Source: Acidobacteriota bacterium (GTDB taxonomy: Bacteria > Acidobacteriota > Vicinamibacteria > Vicinamibacterales > UBA2999). Taken from it: a stretch of DNA of 64,000 nucleotides. Below the pieces are notes generated by a model. The model worked only from the letters and a program-made list of their open reading frames with translations, was not told the origin of the DNA and ran no database searches. The stretch is from NCBI GenBank assembly GCA_018000455.1, contig JAGNJW010000007.1, positions 119,061-183,060 on the forward strand, given 5' to 3'. The translations under genes and the position numbers were made by a program. Below are positions 28,004 through 37,031 of this stretch, one piece after another. How positions within the stretch are numbered: position 1 is the first letter of the stretch; each line of letters begins with the position of its first letter.

Positions 28004-29285
28004 CTTCGTCATGCCGAGCCTCGGTGCCGACATGGAGGCCGCCACGCTGGTGAAGTGGCGTGTCGAGCCCGGCCAGGCCATCCGCCGCGGCGACATCATC
28101 GCGGAAGTCGAGACCGAGAAGGGCATCATCGACATCGAGTGCTTCCAGTCGGGCGTGGTCGAGACGCTGGACGTCGCGCCGGGTACCAAAGTGCCGGTGG
28201 GCGCCAGGATGGCGACGATCCGGGCCGACGGCGGAGCGGGTGATGCCCCGTCTCCGGTACCCGCCGCGGCCCCACCGCCGGCCTCTCCAGCGCTGCCGGT
28301 CCCGCCAGCTCCGCCGAGAGACGCGCCCGCACCGGTGGCCGCACCAGCGCCGGCAGCCAGCGGCGAACCCGCCGCCGCGCCTCCCCCAGCGCCGGCGCCC
28401 GTCCCCCGGCCTGCCGCAGCCCCTGAGCGCAAGGCGCGAGTGTCGCCCCTGGCCCGCGCCCGCGCCGCCGCCAAGGGCATCGACCTCACAGCCGTACACG
28501 GCACTGGTCCGGGCGGCGCGATTCAGGCGGCCGACGTCGAGCGCGCCCTGAGCGCGCCGTCGCCGGCCGCAGCGGCGCCGGCGTCGCCTGGCACTCCCGG
28601 GGGCGCCGCGCCCGACGTGGGGCTGGCGCCGATGCGCCGCGCCATCGCTGCGGCGATGGCCAAGTCGAAGCGTGAGATCCCGCACTACTACCTGCAGACC
28701 CGCATCGACATGCACCGCGCGTTGCAGTGGCTCCAGGCCGAGAACCAGCGGCGGAGTCTGGCCGAGCGGGTGCTGCCGGCAGTCGTGCTCTTCAAGGCCA
28801 CGGCCCGCGCACTCCGCGACGTGCCGGCCCTCAACGGTCACTGGGTCGACGGCGCGCACCGGGTGGCCGACCACGTGCATCTCGGCTTCGCCATCGCCCT
28901 CAAGGGCGGGGGTCTGGTTGCGCCGGCCGTTCACGACGTCGACACGAAGTCCTGCCGCGACCTGATGGCCGAGCTGCACGAACTCATCCCCCGCGCGCGG
29001 TCGGGACGTCTGCGCAGTTCGGAGATGACCGATGCCACGCTCACCGTGACCAACCTCGGCGATCTCGGCGTCGAGTCGGTGAACGGCGTGATCTACCCGC
29101 CACAGGTGGCGCTGGTCGGCTTCGGCCGCATCCTGGAGCAGCCCTGGGCCGTGCAGAGCATGGTCGGCGTGCGGCCGATCGTCACCGCGTCGCTTGCCGC
29201 CGATCACCGCGCCACCGACGGCCACATCGGCGCCCGTTTTCTCGATGCGCTGGACCGGCACCTCCAGCACCCGGAGCAGCTATGA
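27996..29285 (+). CDS. pdhC: dihydrolipoamide acyltransferase (E2) of 2-oxo acid dehydrogenase complex
   Basis: The 429-residue protein has one lipoyl domain (residues 1-75), with the lipoylated Lys42 in the ETEKGIID turn. A long alanine/proline-rich linker of about 80-145 follows. The peripheral subunit-binding domain (about 147-185) contains [16 protein letters not shown]. The catalytic domain runs from about 205 to 429, with the active-site motif DHRATDG giving His404 and Asp408. It transfers the acyl group from lipoyl to CoA. The gene overlaps the E1 beta stop and its own stop overlaps the carrier-protein ATG. No E3 (lipoamide dehydrogenase) gene lies in the window, so E3 would have to come from elsewhere in the genome. 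Confidence 0.92.
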   Translation: MPDFVMPSLGADMEAATLVKWRVEPGQAIRRGDIIAEVETEKGIIDIECFQSGVVETLDVAPGTKVPVGARMATIRADGGAGDAPSPVPAAAPPPASPALPVPPAPPRDAPAPVAAPAPAASGEPAAAPPPAPAPVPRPAAAPERKARVSPLARARAAAKGIDLTAVHGTGPGGAIQAADVERALSAPSPAAAAPASPGTPGGAAPDVGLAPMRRAIAAAMAKSKREIPHYYLQTRIDMHRALQWLQAENQRRSLAERVLPAVVLFKATARALRDVPALNGHWVDGAHRVADHVHLGFAIALKGGGLVAPAVHDVDTKSCRDLMAELHELIPRARSGRLRSSEMTDATLTVTNLGDLGVESVNGVIYPPQVALVGFGRILEQPWAVQSMVGVRPIVTASLAADHRATDGHIGARFLDALDRHLQHPEQL

Positions 29286-29524
29286 CCGATGTCGAACTGA
29301 CCCGCGCCATCACCGACGAACTCCGCAAGGTGGCGCCTGAAACCGACCCGGCGGCGCTGGCCGGCGATCGGCCGATCCGCGAGTCGCTGGACATCGACTC
29401 GTTCGACTTCCTCAACGTGCTCATCGGCCTCGGCAAGACGCTCGGCGTCGACGTGCCGGAAGCCGACTACGGGCAGCTGACCACGCTGGACGGCATGGTG
29501 CGCTACTTCCACGGCCGGGTCTGA
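29282..29524 (+). CDS. acyl carrier protein
   Basis: The 80-residue protein is a stand-alone carrier protein. The phosphopantetheine attachment serine is Ser40 in the LDIDSFDFLN motif, with the four-helix length and acidic composition of ACPs. Its ATG overlaps the E2 stop (ATGA), which ties it tightly to the dehydrogenase genes rather than to fatty-acid synthesis genes, none of which are present. It may accept acyl groups from the E2 or from the first gene of the run. That function is inferred from position only. Confidence 0.88.
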   Translation: MTDVELTRAITDELRKVAPETDPAALAGDRPIRESLDIDSFDFLNVLIGLGKTLGVDVPEADYGQLTTLDGMVRYFHGRV

Positions 29525-29544
29525 GGCCGCGGGCTCCTCGAGCG

Positions 29545-30330
29545 ATGACGATACGCGGGCCGGACTTCGCCGACCGCCAGTGGGTCGCGGCGCTCGCGCC
29601 GCCGCTGGCCGTGCGCCTGTACAGCGACCCGCCAGAGACGGCGGTGCAGCGGCTGTTGCTGCTCGCGGTGTCGCTTGGCGTCGTGTATGCCTGGGCCGCC
29701 CTGTTTGCGCGTTCGGGCGGGCGGCCACTGGGCCGGGGGCTGCCCGCATTCGCCATGACGTTCGTGCTCCTGCTACCGGCGGGGGTGGCGTGGGACAGCG
29801 CCGTTGTGGCCTTGAGCTTCGGGGCCGTCTTCGGCCGGGAAATCTTCGGTGGACGCCCTCCCCTGCCGCCGGCCTTGATCGGGCTGTCGTTTGCCATCTT
29901 CTCGTTTCCAGACGGCGGGTTCGAGACCGACGGCGTGCTGGCGCGATCGCCGGACGTGCTGTTCGCGGCGGCGTGTCTGCCCGGGGCGGCGCTCCTCATG
30001 CTGAGGGGTTCGCTGGCTTGGCAGGTTGCCTTGGGCGCAGTGGCCGGGGCGGCGGCGGTGGGGCTGCTGATGGGCGACGCCGAGTGGTGGCAGCATCCGG
30101 GCCTTGGCACGTTCGCCGCTGGCGTCCTGTTCATGGCGGCGGTCTCCGGGAACGCCGGCACGGGGCAGGCGGCGCGATGGCTGCACGGCCTTCTGGTAGG
30201 GGCGCTGATCGCCATGATCCGGCTCGCCACTCCCGAGCACCCCGACGGCGTCATCTCCGCCGTACTGCTGGGAGCGTTGTTTGCCCCGCTAGTGGACCGC
30301 GTGCTCAGTTGGAGGTCGAGTCATGGCTAG
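29545..30330 (+). CDS. nqrB: short NqrB/RnfD-like membrane subunit lacking flavin-attachment motif
   Basis: The 261-residue membrane protein resembles NqrB: LSFGAVFGREIFGG at about 90-103, and a C-terminal segment HGLLVGALIAMIRLATPEHP, DGVISAVLLGALFAPLVD at about 214-251. Typical NqrB is about 410 residues. This copy has a very short N-terminus and loses key sites: the (S/T)GAT motif that carries covalent FMN in NqrB is absent (the matching region reads GGFETDGVLARSPD). The asparagine-rich NxxNPA-type region after the FGG turn is PPLPPA, and the MATDP motif is replaced by FMAAVSG. It lies 20 bases after the carrier-protein gene and overlaps nqrC by eight bases. It is probably a scaffold membrane subunit, or a degenerate one. 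No nqrA precedes it. Confidence 0.75.
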   Translation: MTIRGPDFADRQWVAALAPPLAVRLYSDPPETAVQRLLLLAVSLGVVYAWAALFARSGGRPLGRGLPAFAMTFVLLLPAGVAWDSAVVALSFGAVFGREIFGGRPPLPPALIGLSFAIFSFPDGGFETDGVLARSPDVLFAAACLPGAALLMLRGSLAWQVALGAVAGAAAVGLLMGDAEWWQHPGLGTFAAGVLFMAAVSGNAGTGQAARWLHGLLVGALIAMIRLATPEHPDGVISAVLLGALFAPLVDRVLSWRSSHG

Positions 30331-31063
30331 CTGGAATCCGCTCTCGTGGTGGCGGGGCTTCCTGGCCCTGTCCAACGACACCCCGGCAAAAACGCTCGGC
30401 ATCACGCTGCTGGTGGCGCTGGCCTGTTCGCTGGTGGTGTCGTTGACGGCGGTGGCACTGAAGCCACGCCACGATGCCAACCGGCTGGCCGACAGCGTGG
30501 CGCACATCGAGGGGATCGTGGACCTGCTGGGCGGCGGCCTGCCAGATACGCGTTTCGTGGACCTCGCCTCCGGCGCCTATGTCGACCGCGATCCGGGCAC
30601 GCGCACCACGGTGCCGGACGGGCGCGATCTGGCGGGTCTGGGCGAGCGAGAGGACGTGGCGACGGTCTTCGAACTGCGCGAAGGCGGCGTGGTGACCCTC
30701 CTGATTCTGCCGGTGCGCGGCACCGGGTATCAATCCACACTCAAGGCGTATCTGGCGCTGAAGGCAGACTTGAACACCGTCGCCGCACTGGTCTTCTACG
30801 AGCAGGGGGAGACGCCGGGCCTGGGCTCGCGCATCGAGGAACGCGAGTGGCAGGACCTGTGGCCCGGCAAGCAGCTGGCCGACGCCGACGGCGCCATCCA
30901 GATTGAGGTGGCCAAGGGCGCCGGTAGCGGCGTTCACCAGGTCGACGCCGTCTCGGGCGCAACCCGCACCACGACCGGCGTCACCCGCTTGCTGCGGTTC
31001 TGGCTCGGCCCCGACGGCTACGGGCCGTATCTGCAGCGCTTGCGCACCGAAAGGGCACGATGA
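30323..31063 (+). CDS. nqrC: Na+-translocating NADH:quinone reductase subunit C (periplasmic FMN-binding)
   Basis: The 246-residue protein has an N-terminal helix with the NqrC signature [24 protein letters not shown] (about residues 16-40) and an FMN-binding periplasmic domain ([27 protein letters not shown]). The flavin-attachment motif SGATRT near residues 211-216 places FMN on Thr214, through a phosphoester bond made by an ApbE-type transferase. This motif is intact, unlike in the neighbouring B-like subunit. It overlaps nqrB by eight bases and nqrD by four. Confidence 0.92.
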   Translation: MASWNPLSWWRGFLALSNDTPAKTLGITLLVALACSLVVSLTAVALKPRHDANRLADSVAHIEGIVDLLGGGLPDTRFVDLASGAYVDRDPGTRTTVPDGRDLAGLGEREDVATVFELREGGVVTLLILPVRGTGYQSTLKAYLALKADLNTVAALVFYEQGETPGLGSRIEEREWQDLWPGKQLADADGAIQIEVAKGAGSGVHQVDAVSGATRTTTGVTRLLRFWLGPDGYGPYLQRLRTERAR

Positions 31064-31710
31064 CCACGCGCGCGCGGCCCCTGATCGATCCCATCCTCGT
31101 CACCAACCCGGTGACGCTCCACGTGCTGGGGATCTGCTCGGCGCTGGCGGTGACGACGTCGCTGGCCACGGCGCTCACGATGAGCGCGGCGCTCATCTTC
31201 GTGCTCACGCTCTCGAGCGGCGCCATCAGCCTGATCCGCCGCCACATCCCGCGGTCGATCAGGCTGATCGTGCAGATCACGATCATCGCCTCGCTGGTCA
31301 TCGTCGTGGATCAGGTGCTGCAGGCGTACTTCGTTGCGACCAGCAAGCGCCTGAGCGTGTTCGTCGGCCTCATCGTCACCAACTGCATCGTGCTCGGCCG
31401 CGCGGAGGGCTTCGCGATGCACAACCCGCCTGGGGCCAGCCTGCTCGACGCGGTGGGCAACGGCCTTGGCTATACGCTGGTTCTCGTCGCGATCGCCACC
31501 GTGCGCGAACTGCTCGGCACCGGCCGGTTGCTGGGTGTGACCGTGCTGTCCACCCAGGCCGATGGCGGCTGGTTCACGCCGTGGGGCCTGATGGCCCTGC
31601 CGCCGAGCGCGTTCTTTCTGCTGGGCCTGCTGGTGTGGGCCGTGCGCACCATGCAGCCGGGCCAGGCCGAGCCGGCGCGAGAGCCGCTCGACGGCGAGGT
31701 CCGGCGATGA
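31060..31710 (+). CDS. nqrD: Na+-translocating NADH:quinone reductase subunit D
   Basis: The 216-residue, six-helix protein is of the NqrD/RnfE family: [20 protein letters not shown] at the start, [21 protein letters not shown] in the middle and [18 protein letters not shown]. Cys26 and Cys109 match the two cysteines that, with two from NqrE, hold the intramembrane 2Fe-2S cluster. It should form the membrane core with NqrE and pass electrons from NqrF toward NqrC. Its start and stop overlap those of its neighbours (ATGA on both sides). Confidence 0.93.
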   Translation: MTTRARPLIDPILVTNPVTLHVLGICSALAVTTSLATALTMSAALIFVLTLSSGAISLIRRHIPRSIRLIVQITIIASLVIVVDQVLQAYFVATSKRLSVFVGLIVTNCIVLGRAEGFAMHNPPGASLLDAVGNGLGYTLVLVAIATVRELLGTGRLLGVTVLSTQADGGWFTPWGLMALPPSAFFLLGLLVWAVRTMQPGQAEPAREPLDGEVRR

Positions 31711-32309
31711 CCACCCTGCTGCTGCGCGCTGTCTTCACCGACAACCTGGCACTCGCCTTCTTCCTCGGCATGTGCACGTTCCTGGCGGCATCCCGGCGGA
31801 TGGAGACGGCGTTCGGACTGGGCCTGGCGATGATCGTCGTCGAGGCGATCACCGTGCCGGTCAACCACCTGCTGTTTGCCGGCGTCCTCGGGCCCGGCGC
31901 GCTGGCCTGGCTGGGATTCGGCGACTTGGACTTGAGCTTTCTCGTGCTGATTGCCTCGATCGGCGTCATCGCGGCTACCGTGCAGATTCTCGAGATGGTC
32001 CTCGACCGCCACTTCCCGCGGCTCTATCGCTCGCTGGGCATCTACCTGCCGCTCATCACCGTGAACTGCGCCATCCTCGGCGCCAGCCTGTTCATGATCG
32101 AGCGGCGTTACACGTTGGCAGAGAGCACCGTCTACGGCATCGGATCCGGCGTGGGCTGGGCGCTCGCCATCTGGGCGCTCGCCGCCCTGCGCGAGCGGGT
32201 CGACGAAAGCCACGTGCCAGCCGGGCTGCGCGGCCTCGGGCTGGCGTTCATCCTCACCGGCTTCATGTCGATGGGGTTTGCCGTCTTCGGCGGCCTGAAG
32301 CTCGGATGA
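31707..32309 (+). CDS. nqrE: Na+-translocating NADH:quinone reductase subunit E
   Basis: The 200-residue protein has six helices and is an inverted structural homologue of NqrD. Typical motifs are [22 protein letters not shown] and [18 protein letters not shown]. Cys23 and Cys121 supply the other two ligands of the 2Fe-2S cluster shared with NqrD. Length matches NqrE (about 198). It overlaps nqrD and ends seven bases before nqrF. Confidence 0.93.
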   Translation: MTTLLLRAVFTDNLALAFFLGMCTFLAASRRMETAFGLGLAMIVVEAITVPVNHLLFAGVLGPGALAWLGFGDLDLSFLVLIASIGVIAATVQILEMVLDRHFPRLYRSLGIYLPLITVNCAILGASLFMIERRYTLAESTVYGIGSGVGWALAIWALAALRERVDESHVPAGLRGLGLAFILTGFMSMGFAVFGGLKLG

Positions 32310-32316
32310 GCCTGCG

Positions 32317-33540
32317 ATGACGGAGATCCTGCTCGGCAGCGCGGTATTCACGGGGCTGATCCTGGCACTGACCTTGATCGTGCTGGGCGCCCGGGCCGTG
32401 CTGATTCCCCGCGGGCTCGCCCACATCACCGTGAACGGCGACCGGGTCGTCGACGCCGACCTCGGGAGCAGACTGCTGGGCGCGCTGGAACACGGGGGGG
32501 TCCATCTGCCGACCTCGTGCGGCGGGGTCGGCACGTGCGGTCTGTGCCGGGTCACCGTGAGCGGTGCCGGGGACGTGCTGCCGATCGAACGGGCGACCTT
32601 GACCGAGACCGACATCGCGCACGGCGTCCGCCTCGCCTGTCAGGTCGTGGTGCGCGACGACCTGACGATTCGCGTGGCTGAAGACCTGCTGGCCGCTGAG
32701 TCCTGGTCCTGCACCGTCAGCCGCACCCGATCCGTCGCGCCGCTCATCAAGGAAATCGTGCTCGCGTGGCCCGAGGGGCACGCGAGAAGCCTTCGGGCGG
32801 GGTCCTACGTGCAGGCCACGGCGCCGCCCTTCACCCTGCCGTTCAGCAGGATCGTCGTGGAGCCCGCGCACGAAGCGGCGTGGGCGCGGCTGGGTCTCAG
32901 GCAGTTGACGGCGGGGTCTACGGTCCCGGTCGCTCGAGCCTATTCCCTGGCCAACCATCCCGGCGAGGCCGACGCGCTGTGCCTCAACATCCGCTTGGCC
33001 CTGCCGCCGGCCGGCCGGCCCGAGGTGCCGCCGGGGGTCGTCTCGTCGTACCTGTTCGGGCTCGAGGTCGGCGACGCCGTCACGGTCTCGGGCCCGTTCG
33101 GCGATTTCTTCATCAAGGACACCGACCGGGAGATCGTGCTCGTCGGCGGCGGCGTCGGCATGGCGCCGCTTCGGGCGCACGTGTTCGACCAGCTCGAATG
33201 CCGCAAGACCTCCCGTACGATCAGCTACTGGTACGGCGCGCGTGGGCGCATCGATCTCTTCTACGACGACGATATGGAGCGGCTGGCACGCGACCACCGG
33301 AATTTCTCCTGGCACGTCGCGCTGTCGGATCCCGCGCCCGGCGACGCGTGGGACGGCGAGACGGGATTCATCCATGATCTCGTCTACCGCCGGTACCTGA
33401 AGGCGCATCCCGACCCGGCGGCCTGCGAATACTATCTGTGCGGCCCGCCGCTGATGGTCGAAGCGGTGCGCGCCCTGCTGGAGCGACTCGGTGTCGCCGG
33501 CGAGAACATCATGCACGACGACTTCGGAGCCGCCTGGTGA
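32317..33540 (+). CDS. nqrF: NADH-oxidising subunit F of Na+-translocating NADH:quinone reductase
   Basis: The 407-residue protein has an N-terminal membrane helix (about 5-27), a plant-type 2Fe-2S ferredoxin domain and an FAD/NADH reductase domain. The ferredoxin cysteines are Cys68, Cys74, Cys77 and Cys108, in SCGGVGTCGLC and LACQV. The FAD site is ARAYSLANHP, the NADH site IVLVGGGVGMAPLRAH, with YWYGAR and YYLCGPPLM near the end, all as in NqrF. It takes electrons from cytoplasmic NADH and hands them to the NqrD/NqrE cluster. All expected cofactor residues are present, so the entry end of the chain looks functional. Confidence 0.94.
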   Translation: MTEILLGSAVFTGLILALTLIVLGARAVLIPRGLAHITVNGDRVVDADLGSRLLGALEHGGVHLPTSCGGVGTCGLCRVTVSGAGDVLPIERATLTETDIAHGVRLACQVVVRDDLTIRVAEDLLAAESWSCTVSRTRSVAPLIKEIVLAWPEGHARSLRAGSYVQATAPPFTLPFSRIVVEPAHEAAWARLGLRQLTAGSTVPVARAYSLANHPGEADALCLNIRLALPPAGRPEVPPGVVSSYLFGLEVGDAVTVSGPFGDFFIKDTDREIVLVGGGVGMAPLRAHVFDQLECRKTSRTISYWYGARGRIDLFYDDDMERLARDHRNFSWHVALSDPAPGDAWDGETGFIHDLVYRRYLKAHPDPAACEYYLCGPPLMVEAVRALLERLGVAGENIMHDDFGAAW

Positions 33541-33692
33541 GCCTGTTCCTGTTCAGCTTCGCGGTGATCGCGCTGGCCATCCTCGGGCTCGCCGCCGGGC
33601 TGCTGCTTGGCCGTCGCCCACTCAGCGGATCCTGCGGCGGAAACACGGTGCTCAGGGTGTGCGCGTTGTGCGCGCCCAGGAGGAAGCGATGA
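33537..33692 (+). CDS. nqrM: Nqr maturation factor NqrM (DUF539)
   Basis: This 51-residue protein has one membrane helix (about residues 2-23) followed by GRRPLSGSCGG and VCALCAP. This matches NqrM, a small membrane protein needed to insert iron for the 2Fe-2S cluster of NqrD/E. Known members have a GRKPIKGSCGG-type segment and a few conserved cysteines; three are visible here. GTG 33537 overlaps the nqrF stop (GTGA) and its own stop overlaps the CBS gene (ATGA). Its retention suggests that the NqrDE cluster is really assembled. Confidence 0.85.
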   Translation: MSLFLFSFAVIALAILGLAAGLLLGRRPLSGSCGGNTVLRVCALCAPRRKR

Positions 33693-34072
33693 CTCGAACC
33701 GTCGCCGACATCATGTCGACCCGGCTGGTGACGTTCTCGCCGGAGATGAACATCCACGAAGCGATCCGCATCCTGCTCGAGGAGCGGATTTCCGGCGCGC
33801 CCGTCGTCGACGCTGACGGCGCCCTGGTCGGCATGCTGTCCAAGAAAGACTGCTTGAGGATCGTGTTCTCGTCGCGATATCACGACGACCGCGGCGGGCC
33901 CGTCCGCGACTTCATGAGCACACCGGTCGAGACCATGGACGCCGCATTGGACGTGGTGAGCGCGGCCCAGCACTTCCTCAGCAGTCACTTCCGCCGCTTT
34001 CCGGTCCTTCGCGACGGCAAGCTCGTCGGGCAGGTCAGCCGCTACGACGTGCTCAAGGGATTGACGGCGTGA
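33689..34072 (+). CDS. two-CBS-domain protein
   Basis: The 127-residue protein consists of a pair of CBS domains: TVADIMSTRLVTFSPEM with GAPVVDADGALVGMLSKKD, then VRDFMSTPVETM with FRRFPVLRDGKLVGQVSRYD. CBS pairs bind adenosyl ligands such as AMP or ATP and usually gate a partner. An AGGAGG ribosome-binding site (33678-33683) precedes ATG 33689, inside the nqrM gene. As the last gene of the run it may sense cell energy state for the oxidoreductase, an inference from position. Confidence 0.9.
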   Translation: MTRTVADIMSTRLVTFSPEMNIHEAIRILLEERISGAPVVDADGALVGMLSKKDCLRIVFSSRYHDDRGGPVRDFMSTPVETMDAALDVVSAAQHFLSSHFRRFPVLRDGKLVGQVSRYDVLKGLTA

Positions 34073-34073
34073 C

Positions 34074-34298
34074 GTGACGCCGGCGGAGGTGGAGCGCCTC
34101 GGTCATGAACGTCACGATGCAGGGCTGTGAGATCGTCTGCCGGTGGCCGATCGGCAACGGGCCGTCGTCGTAGGCGAAGGCTTGATCCGGCGCGAAGGGT
34201 TCGTCGGCTGGGACGTGATGGACGAGCCGCTCCGGAGCCTCGGCGCGGCCGAACGCGCGGTCGTGTATCCCGTCTTCAAGGCGCGACGGCTACCCTGA
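34074..34298 (+). pseudogene. possible broken small gene with one in-frame TGA
   Basis: A 74-codon frame runs from GTG 34074 to the stop at 34296-34298, interrupted once by TGA at 34128-34130. It begins MTPAEVERLGHERHD, and after the stop reads VVVGEGLIRREGFVGWDV and later ERAVVYPVFKARRLP, which looks like real protein by composition. I do not recognise the family. It could be a gene remnant, two small genes or chance. Its end overlaps the MFS transporter gene on the other strand by 23 bases. Confidence 0.3.
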
Positions 34299-35469
34299 CA
34301 GGCCGGGCGCTCATCCCCAGCCGAATCACCGCGGCTGCCATCAGCCCCAGCAGCGGCAGGCTGGCAGCGTTCACGATCGGCCAGCCCAGGTGGGTGATGG
34401 CCGGCCCGGCGGCGAGCGCGGCCAGCGCCTGCACGCCAAACACCACGAAGTCGTTCAGCCCCTGCACCCGGTAGCGTTCCGAGGGCGCGTAGCTCGTCGT
34501 CAGCAGCGTCGTGCCGGCCACGAACAGGAAGTTCCAGCCGATGCCGAGCAGCACGAGCGCCGACAGGTAGTGCATGAAGTGCTGCCCGACGAACACGCTG
34601 ATGACGACGCACACGGTCATGAACCCGAGGCCGACGAGCATCATCGGCCGGATGCCGAGCACGCGGATGAGCCAGCCGCTCGCCAGCGACGGGAGGTACA
34701 TGCCGAGCAGGTGCATCGAGATGACCGACTTGGTGTCGTCAACGGGCATGCCGTCGACGACGTGCATGCTGATGGGCGTGGCCGACATGATGAAGCTCAT
34801 CACGCCGTAGGCCGTCACGCCCGCCAGAACCGCCGTGACGAAGGTCGGCTGGCGCGCCACCTCCACCAGCGGCCGCGTCGCCGGCACGACGGTCACGGCG
34901 CGGCCAGGCGGACGATGCAGGGCGAACAGGATGAGGGTCGCTACAGCGAAGATGCCGGCCAGCACGACGAACGAGCCAGTGAACTCCGGCCAGCCGCCGA
35001 GCAGCCGGGCGCGGTTGCCGAGTTCCGGCGCCAGCACGGCCGCGGCGAGTGTGCCCAGCATCACCGTCGACACCGCCCGGCCGGCGTCCTCGACGCCGAC
35101 GAACTCGGCGGCCGCGAAGCGGTACTGCTGCACGAAGGCCATGTTGGCGCCGAGCAGGAAGCCGGCTGCGCAGAAGCCGGTGAAGGCGCCGGCCGCGACG
35201 CTCGCCGCGCACAGGAGCGCCGCGCTCATGGCCACGAGCGCGCTGCCGATGAACGCCGGCCTTCGGCCGATGCGCTGCATGAGCAGCGCCGCGGGAATCG
35301 ACGAGAGCGCGCCGCCGAGCACCGAGAGCGAGAGTGGCAGAGTCGCGAGTGCCGGATACGGCGCCAGCTCGGTGCCGATGATGCCGCCGAAGGTGAAGAG
35401 CATGATCGTGCCGCTGGCGGCACACGCCTGGGCCAGGGCGAGAATCCAGACGTCACGCATCCGGGCCAT
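34276..35469 (-). CDS. MFS transporter
   Basis: The 397-residue protein has twelve membrane helices. The loop after helix 2 reads MQRIGRRPAFIGSAL, a variant of the MFS GxxxDRxGRR motif, and RLLGGWPEF lies before the seventh helix. The C-terminal half contains RYRVQGLNDFVVFGVQALAAL, typical of a drug/metabolite-like MFS subgroup (YfcJ/YitZ-type look). Direction and substrate are unknown. The start may be ATG 35469 or 35460; a longer frame begins at 35484. It is the last gene of a minus-strand series that includes the dipeptide-type ABC genes, with a 116-base gap to the next upstream gene. Confidence 0.85.
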   Translation of the reverse strand: MARMRDVWILALAQACAASGTIMLFTFGGIIGTELAPYPALATLPLSLSVLGGALSSIPAALLMQRIGRRPAFIGSALVAMSAALLCAASVAAGAFTGFCAAGFLLGANMAFVQQYRFAAAEFVGVEDAGRAVSTVMLGTLAAAVLAPELGNRARLLGGWPEFTGSFVVLAGIFAVATLILFALHRPPGRAVTVVPATRPLVEVARQPTFVTAVLAGVTAYGVMSFIMSATPISMHVVDGMPVDDTKSVISMHLLGMYLPSLASGWLIRVLGIRPMMLVGLGFMTVCVVISVFVGQHFMHYLSALVLLGIGWNFLFVAGTTLLTTSYAPSERYRVQGLNDFVVFGVQALAALAAGPAITHLGWPIVNAASLPLLGLMAAAVIRLGMSARPVRVAVAP

Positions 35470-35584
35470 GGTACTCGACCCCATCGCGGCTTCAGCGTCT
35501 GGTCTACCTGGGCAGTCCAGCCGTGGGTGGCCTGAAGGCGGGCACTACGCGCTCGGCGGTCTGGCTCGAGCCGTCATGCGGCGC

Positions 35585-36259
35585 TCACGCCGCCGGCCCG
35601 CGCCATCCGGCTGTCCGCTCGAGGGCCGTGGCCAGCGCCGCCTGCTGTCGCAGCAACCCGTGGAGCGTCGCCCAATCGGTCACGTTCCACGGCTCGACGG
35701 CGACGTGCTGCAGTTGCTGCGCCTGCACCCACACGCGGCCGGTGGCGCCGGCGGTGTCGAAGAAGGCGGTGAGGGCCGCGCGCGTCGGCGCATCCAGCCA
35801 CCCCTCGCGCACGGGCACGCCGTCCTGCACGGTCAGGAAGCGTTTGTCGAACGCCGAGTCGCCGGTGGCCAGCGGCGCCGGTCCGAAGATGCCGGGAAGG
35901 CGTCCGGGCATGACGTCGATCTGGTGCATCTCCCATCGGCTGCCGGAAAGCGGCGTCGAGGTGATGAGCAGGTGGCCCGTGGGCCCGCGGTAGCTGGTCG
36001 TACCGCGGCCGCGCACGCGCAGCTCCCGCCGCACTTCGAAGGCGCGGCGGTCGACCTCGATCGTGAACCACTCGGTGAACTCGTCACGACGGGTGGTGGG
36101 TGCTCCCGCGGCGGTGGCGAGGGCCGTGAGCTTGGCGGCGTACTTCCGCCGTTTCAGCCGCGGCTCGATCAGCATGACGAGGAAGGCCAGGACGAAGAGG
36201 GCCATCCCGATCTGCGCCCACAACGGCGCCGCCTGGAGGCCAGCGATGAGCTCGGACAT
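35585..36259 (-). CDS. hypothetical single-span membrane protein
   Basis: I do not recognise this 224-residue protein. It has one N-terminal membrane helix (about residues 12-32, WAQIGMALFVLAFLVMLIEP), then a basic stretch and a soluble domain with FTEWFTIEVDRRAFEVRREL and a tryptophan-rich C-terminus (AVEPWNVTDWATLHGLL). The topology suggests a cytoplasmic domain tethered to the membrane. A TAGAAT hexamer seven bases before ATG 36259 supports this start and an independent transcript, although the gene also lies directly downstream of the ABC permease genes. Confidence 0.65.
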   Translation of the reverse strand: MSELIAGLQAAPLWAQIGMALFVLAFLVMLIEPRLKRRKYAAKLTALATAAGAPTTRRDEFTEWFTIEVDRRAFEVRRELRVRGRGTTSYRGPTGHLLITSTPLSGSRWEMHQIDVMPGRLPGIFGPAPLATGDSAFDKRFLTVQDGVPVREGWLDAPTRAALTAFFDTAGATGRVWVQAQQLQHVAVEPWNVTDWATLHGLLRQQAALATALERTAGWRGPAA

Positions 36260-36266
36260 GGCGGCG

Positions 36267-36272
36267 ATTCTA
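36267..36272 (-). promoter_or_regulatory. start-proximal -10 element TAGAAT
   Basis: On the minus strand TAGAAT ends seven bases before ATG 36259. It overlaps the stop codon of the upstream permease gene by three bases. Confidence 0.45.
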
Positions 36273-37031
36273 CGCGCGATCCGCCGCGATCGTCAGACCG
36301 CCGACGGTGAGCACGATGCAGGCGCCGGGGAAGAGGGCCAGCCACGGTTCGGTCGCCATCGCCGACTGCGCCTGGTAGAGCATGCTGCCCCAGGTGGCCG
36401 AGGGCGGCTGCACGCCGACGCCGAAAAAACTGAGGGCCGACTCGACGAGGATGGCGCGGCCCACGGCCAGCACCGCCGCCGTGCGGATGGCGCCGGCGGC
36501 GTTCCTCAGCACGTGCCGCCAGACGACCCGCACGTGGCCTGCTCCGACCGCCATCGCGGCCGTGACGTAGTCGCTGCCGGCAAGCGATCGCACCGCCGCA
36601 CGGGTCACGCGCGCCGTCTCCATCCACCCGACGGCACCAACCAGGAGCACGAGCGCCGGCACCGATGGCTGCAGCGTGGCCGCCGCCACCATGAGCAACA
36701 GCAGGCGAGGCATCGAGAGCACGGCGTCGGTCGTGCGCATCAGCACGGCGTCGATCCAGCCGCCCACGTAGCCGGCCGCCGCACCCACCGCCACGCCGAC
36801 GCTCACGGCCACGAGCGCCGCGAGCAGGCCGATGGCGATCGAGACGCGCCCGCCGAAGAGCGCGCGGCTGAAGACGTCGCGGCCGATGTCGTCGGTGCCG
36901 AACCAGTGCCCGAGCGACGGCGCCGCCCGTCGATTGGCCAGATCCAAGGCATCGGGCGCGTACGGCGCCATGAGCGGCGCCACCAGCGCGACGAGCGCGA
37001 GCACGGCCAGCAGCGCGCCGCCCTTCTTCAT
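36270..37031 (-). CDS. dipeptide/oligopeptide ABC transporter permease (DppC/OppC family), short C-terminus
   Basis: The 253-residue protein has a membrane helix near residues 6-22, then HWFGTDDIGRDVFSRALFGGR, the hallmark of DppC-type permeases, and five more helices. The EAA loop is represented by AAMAVGAGHVRVVWRHVLRNA. Typical members are 280-300 residues and end in a GDGLRDALDPR-like tail; this protein stops at LTIAADRA, so about 15-20 terminal residues are missing. It overlaps the dppB-like gene by four bases. With the binding protein and DppB it should import peptides, but no ATPase genes are nearby. Confidence 0.85.
   Translation of the reverse strand: MKKGGALLAVLALVALVAPLMAPYAPDALDLANRRAAPSLGHWFGTDDIGRDVFSRALFGGRVSIAIGLLAALVAVSVGVAVGAAAGYVGGWIDAVLMRTTDAVLSMPRLLLLMVAAATLQPSVPALVLLVGAVGWMETARVTRAAVRSLAGSDYVTAAMAVGAGHVRVVWRHVLRNAAGAIRTAAVLAVGRAILVESALSFFGVGVQPPSATWGSMLYQAQSAMATEPWLALFPGACIVLTVGGLTIAADRA

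Noticed and set aside
34112..34612. Minus-strand frame in the gap after the CBS gene
   Set aside because: Overlaps the MFS gene in another frame and has Arg/Ser-rich shadow composition.
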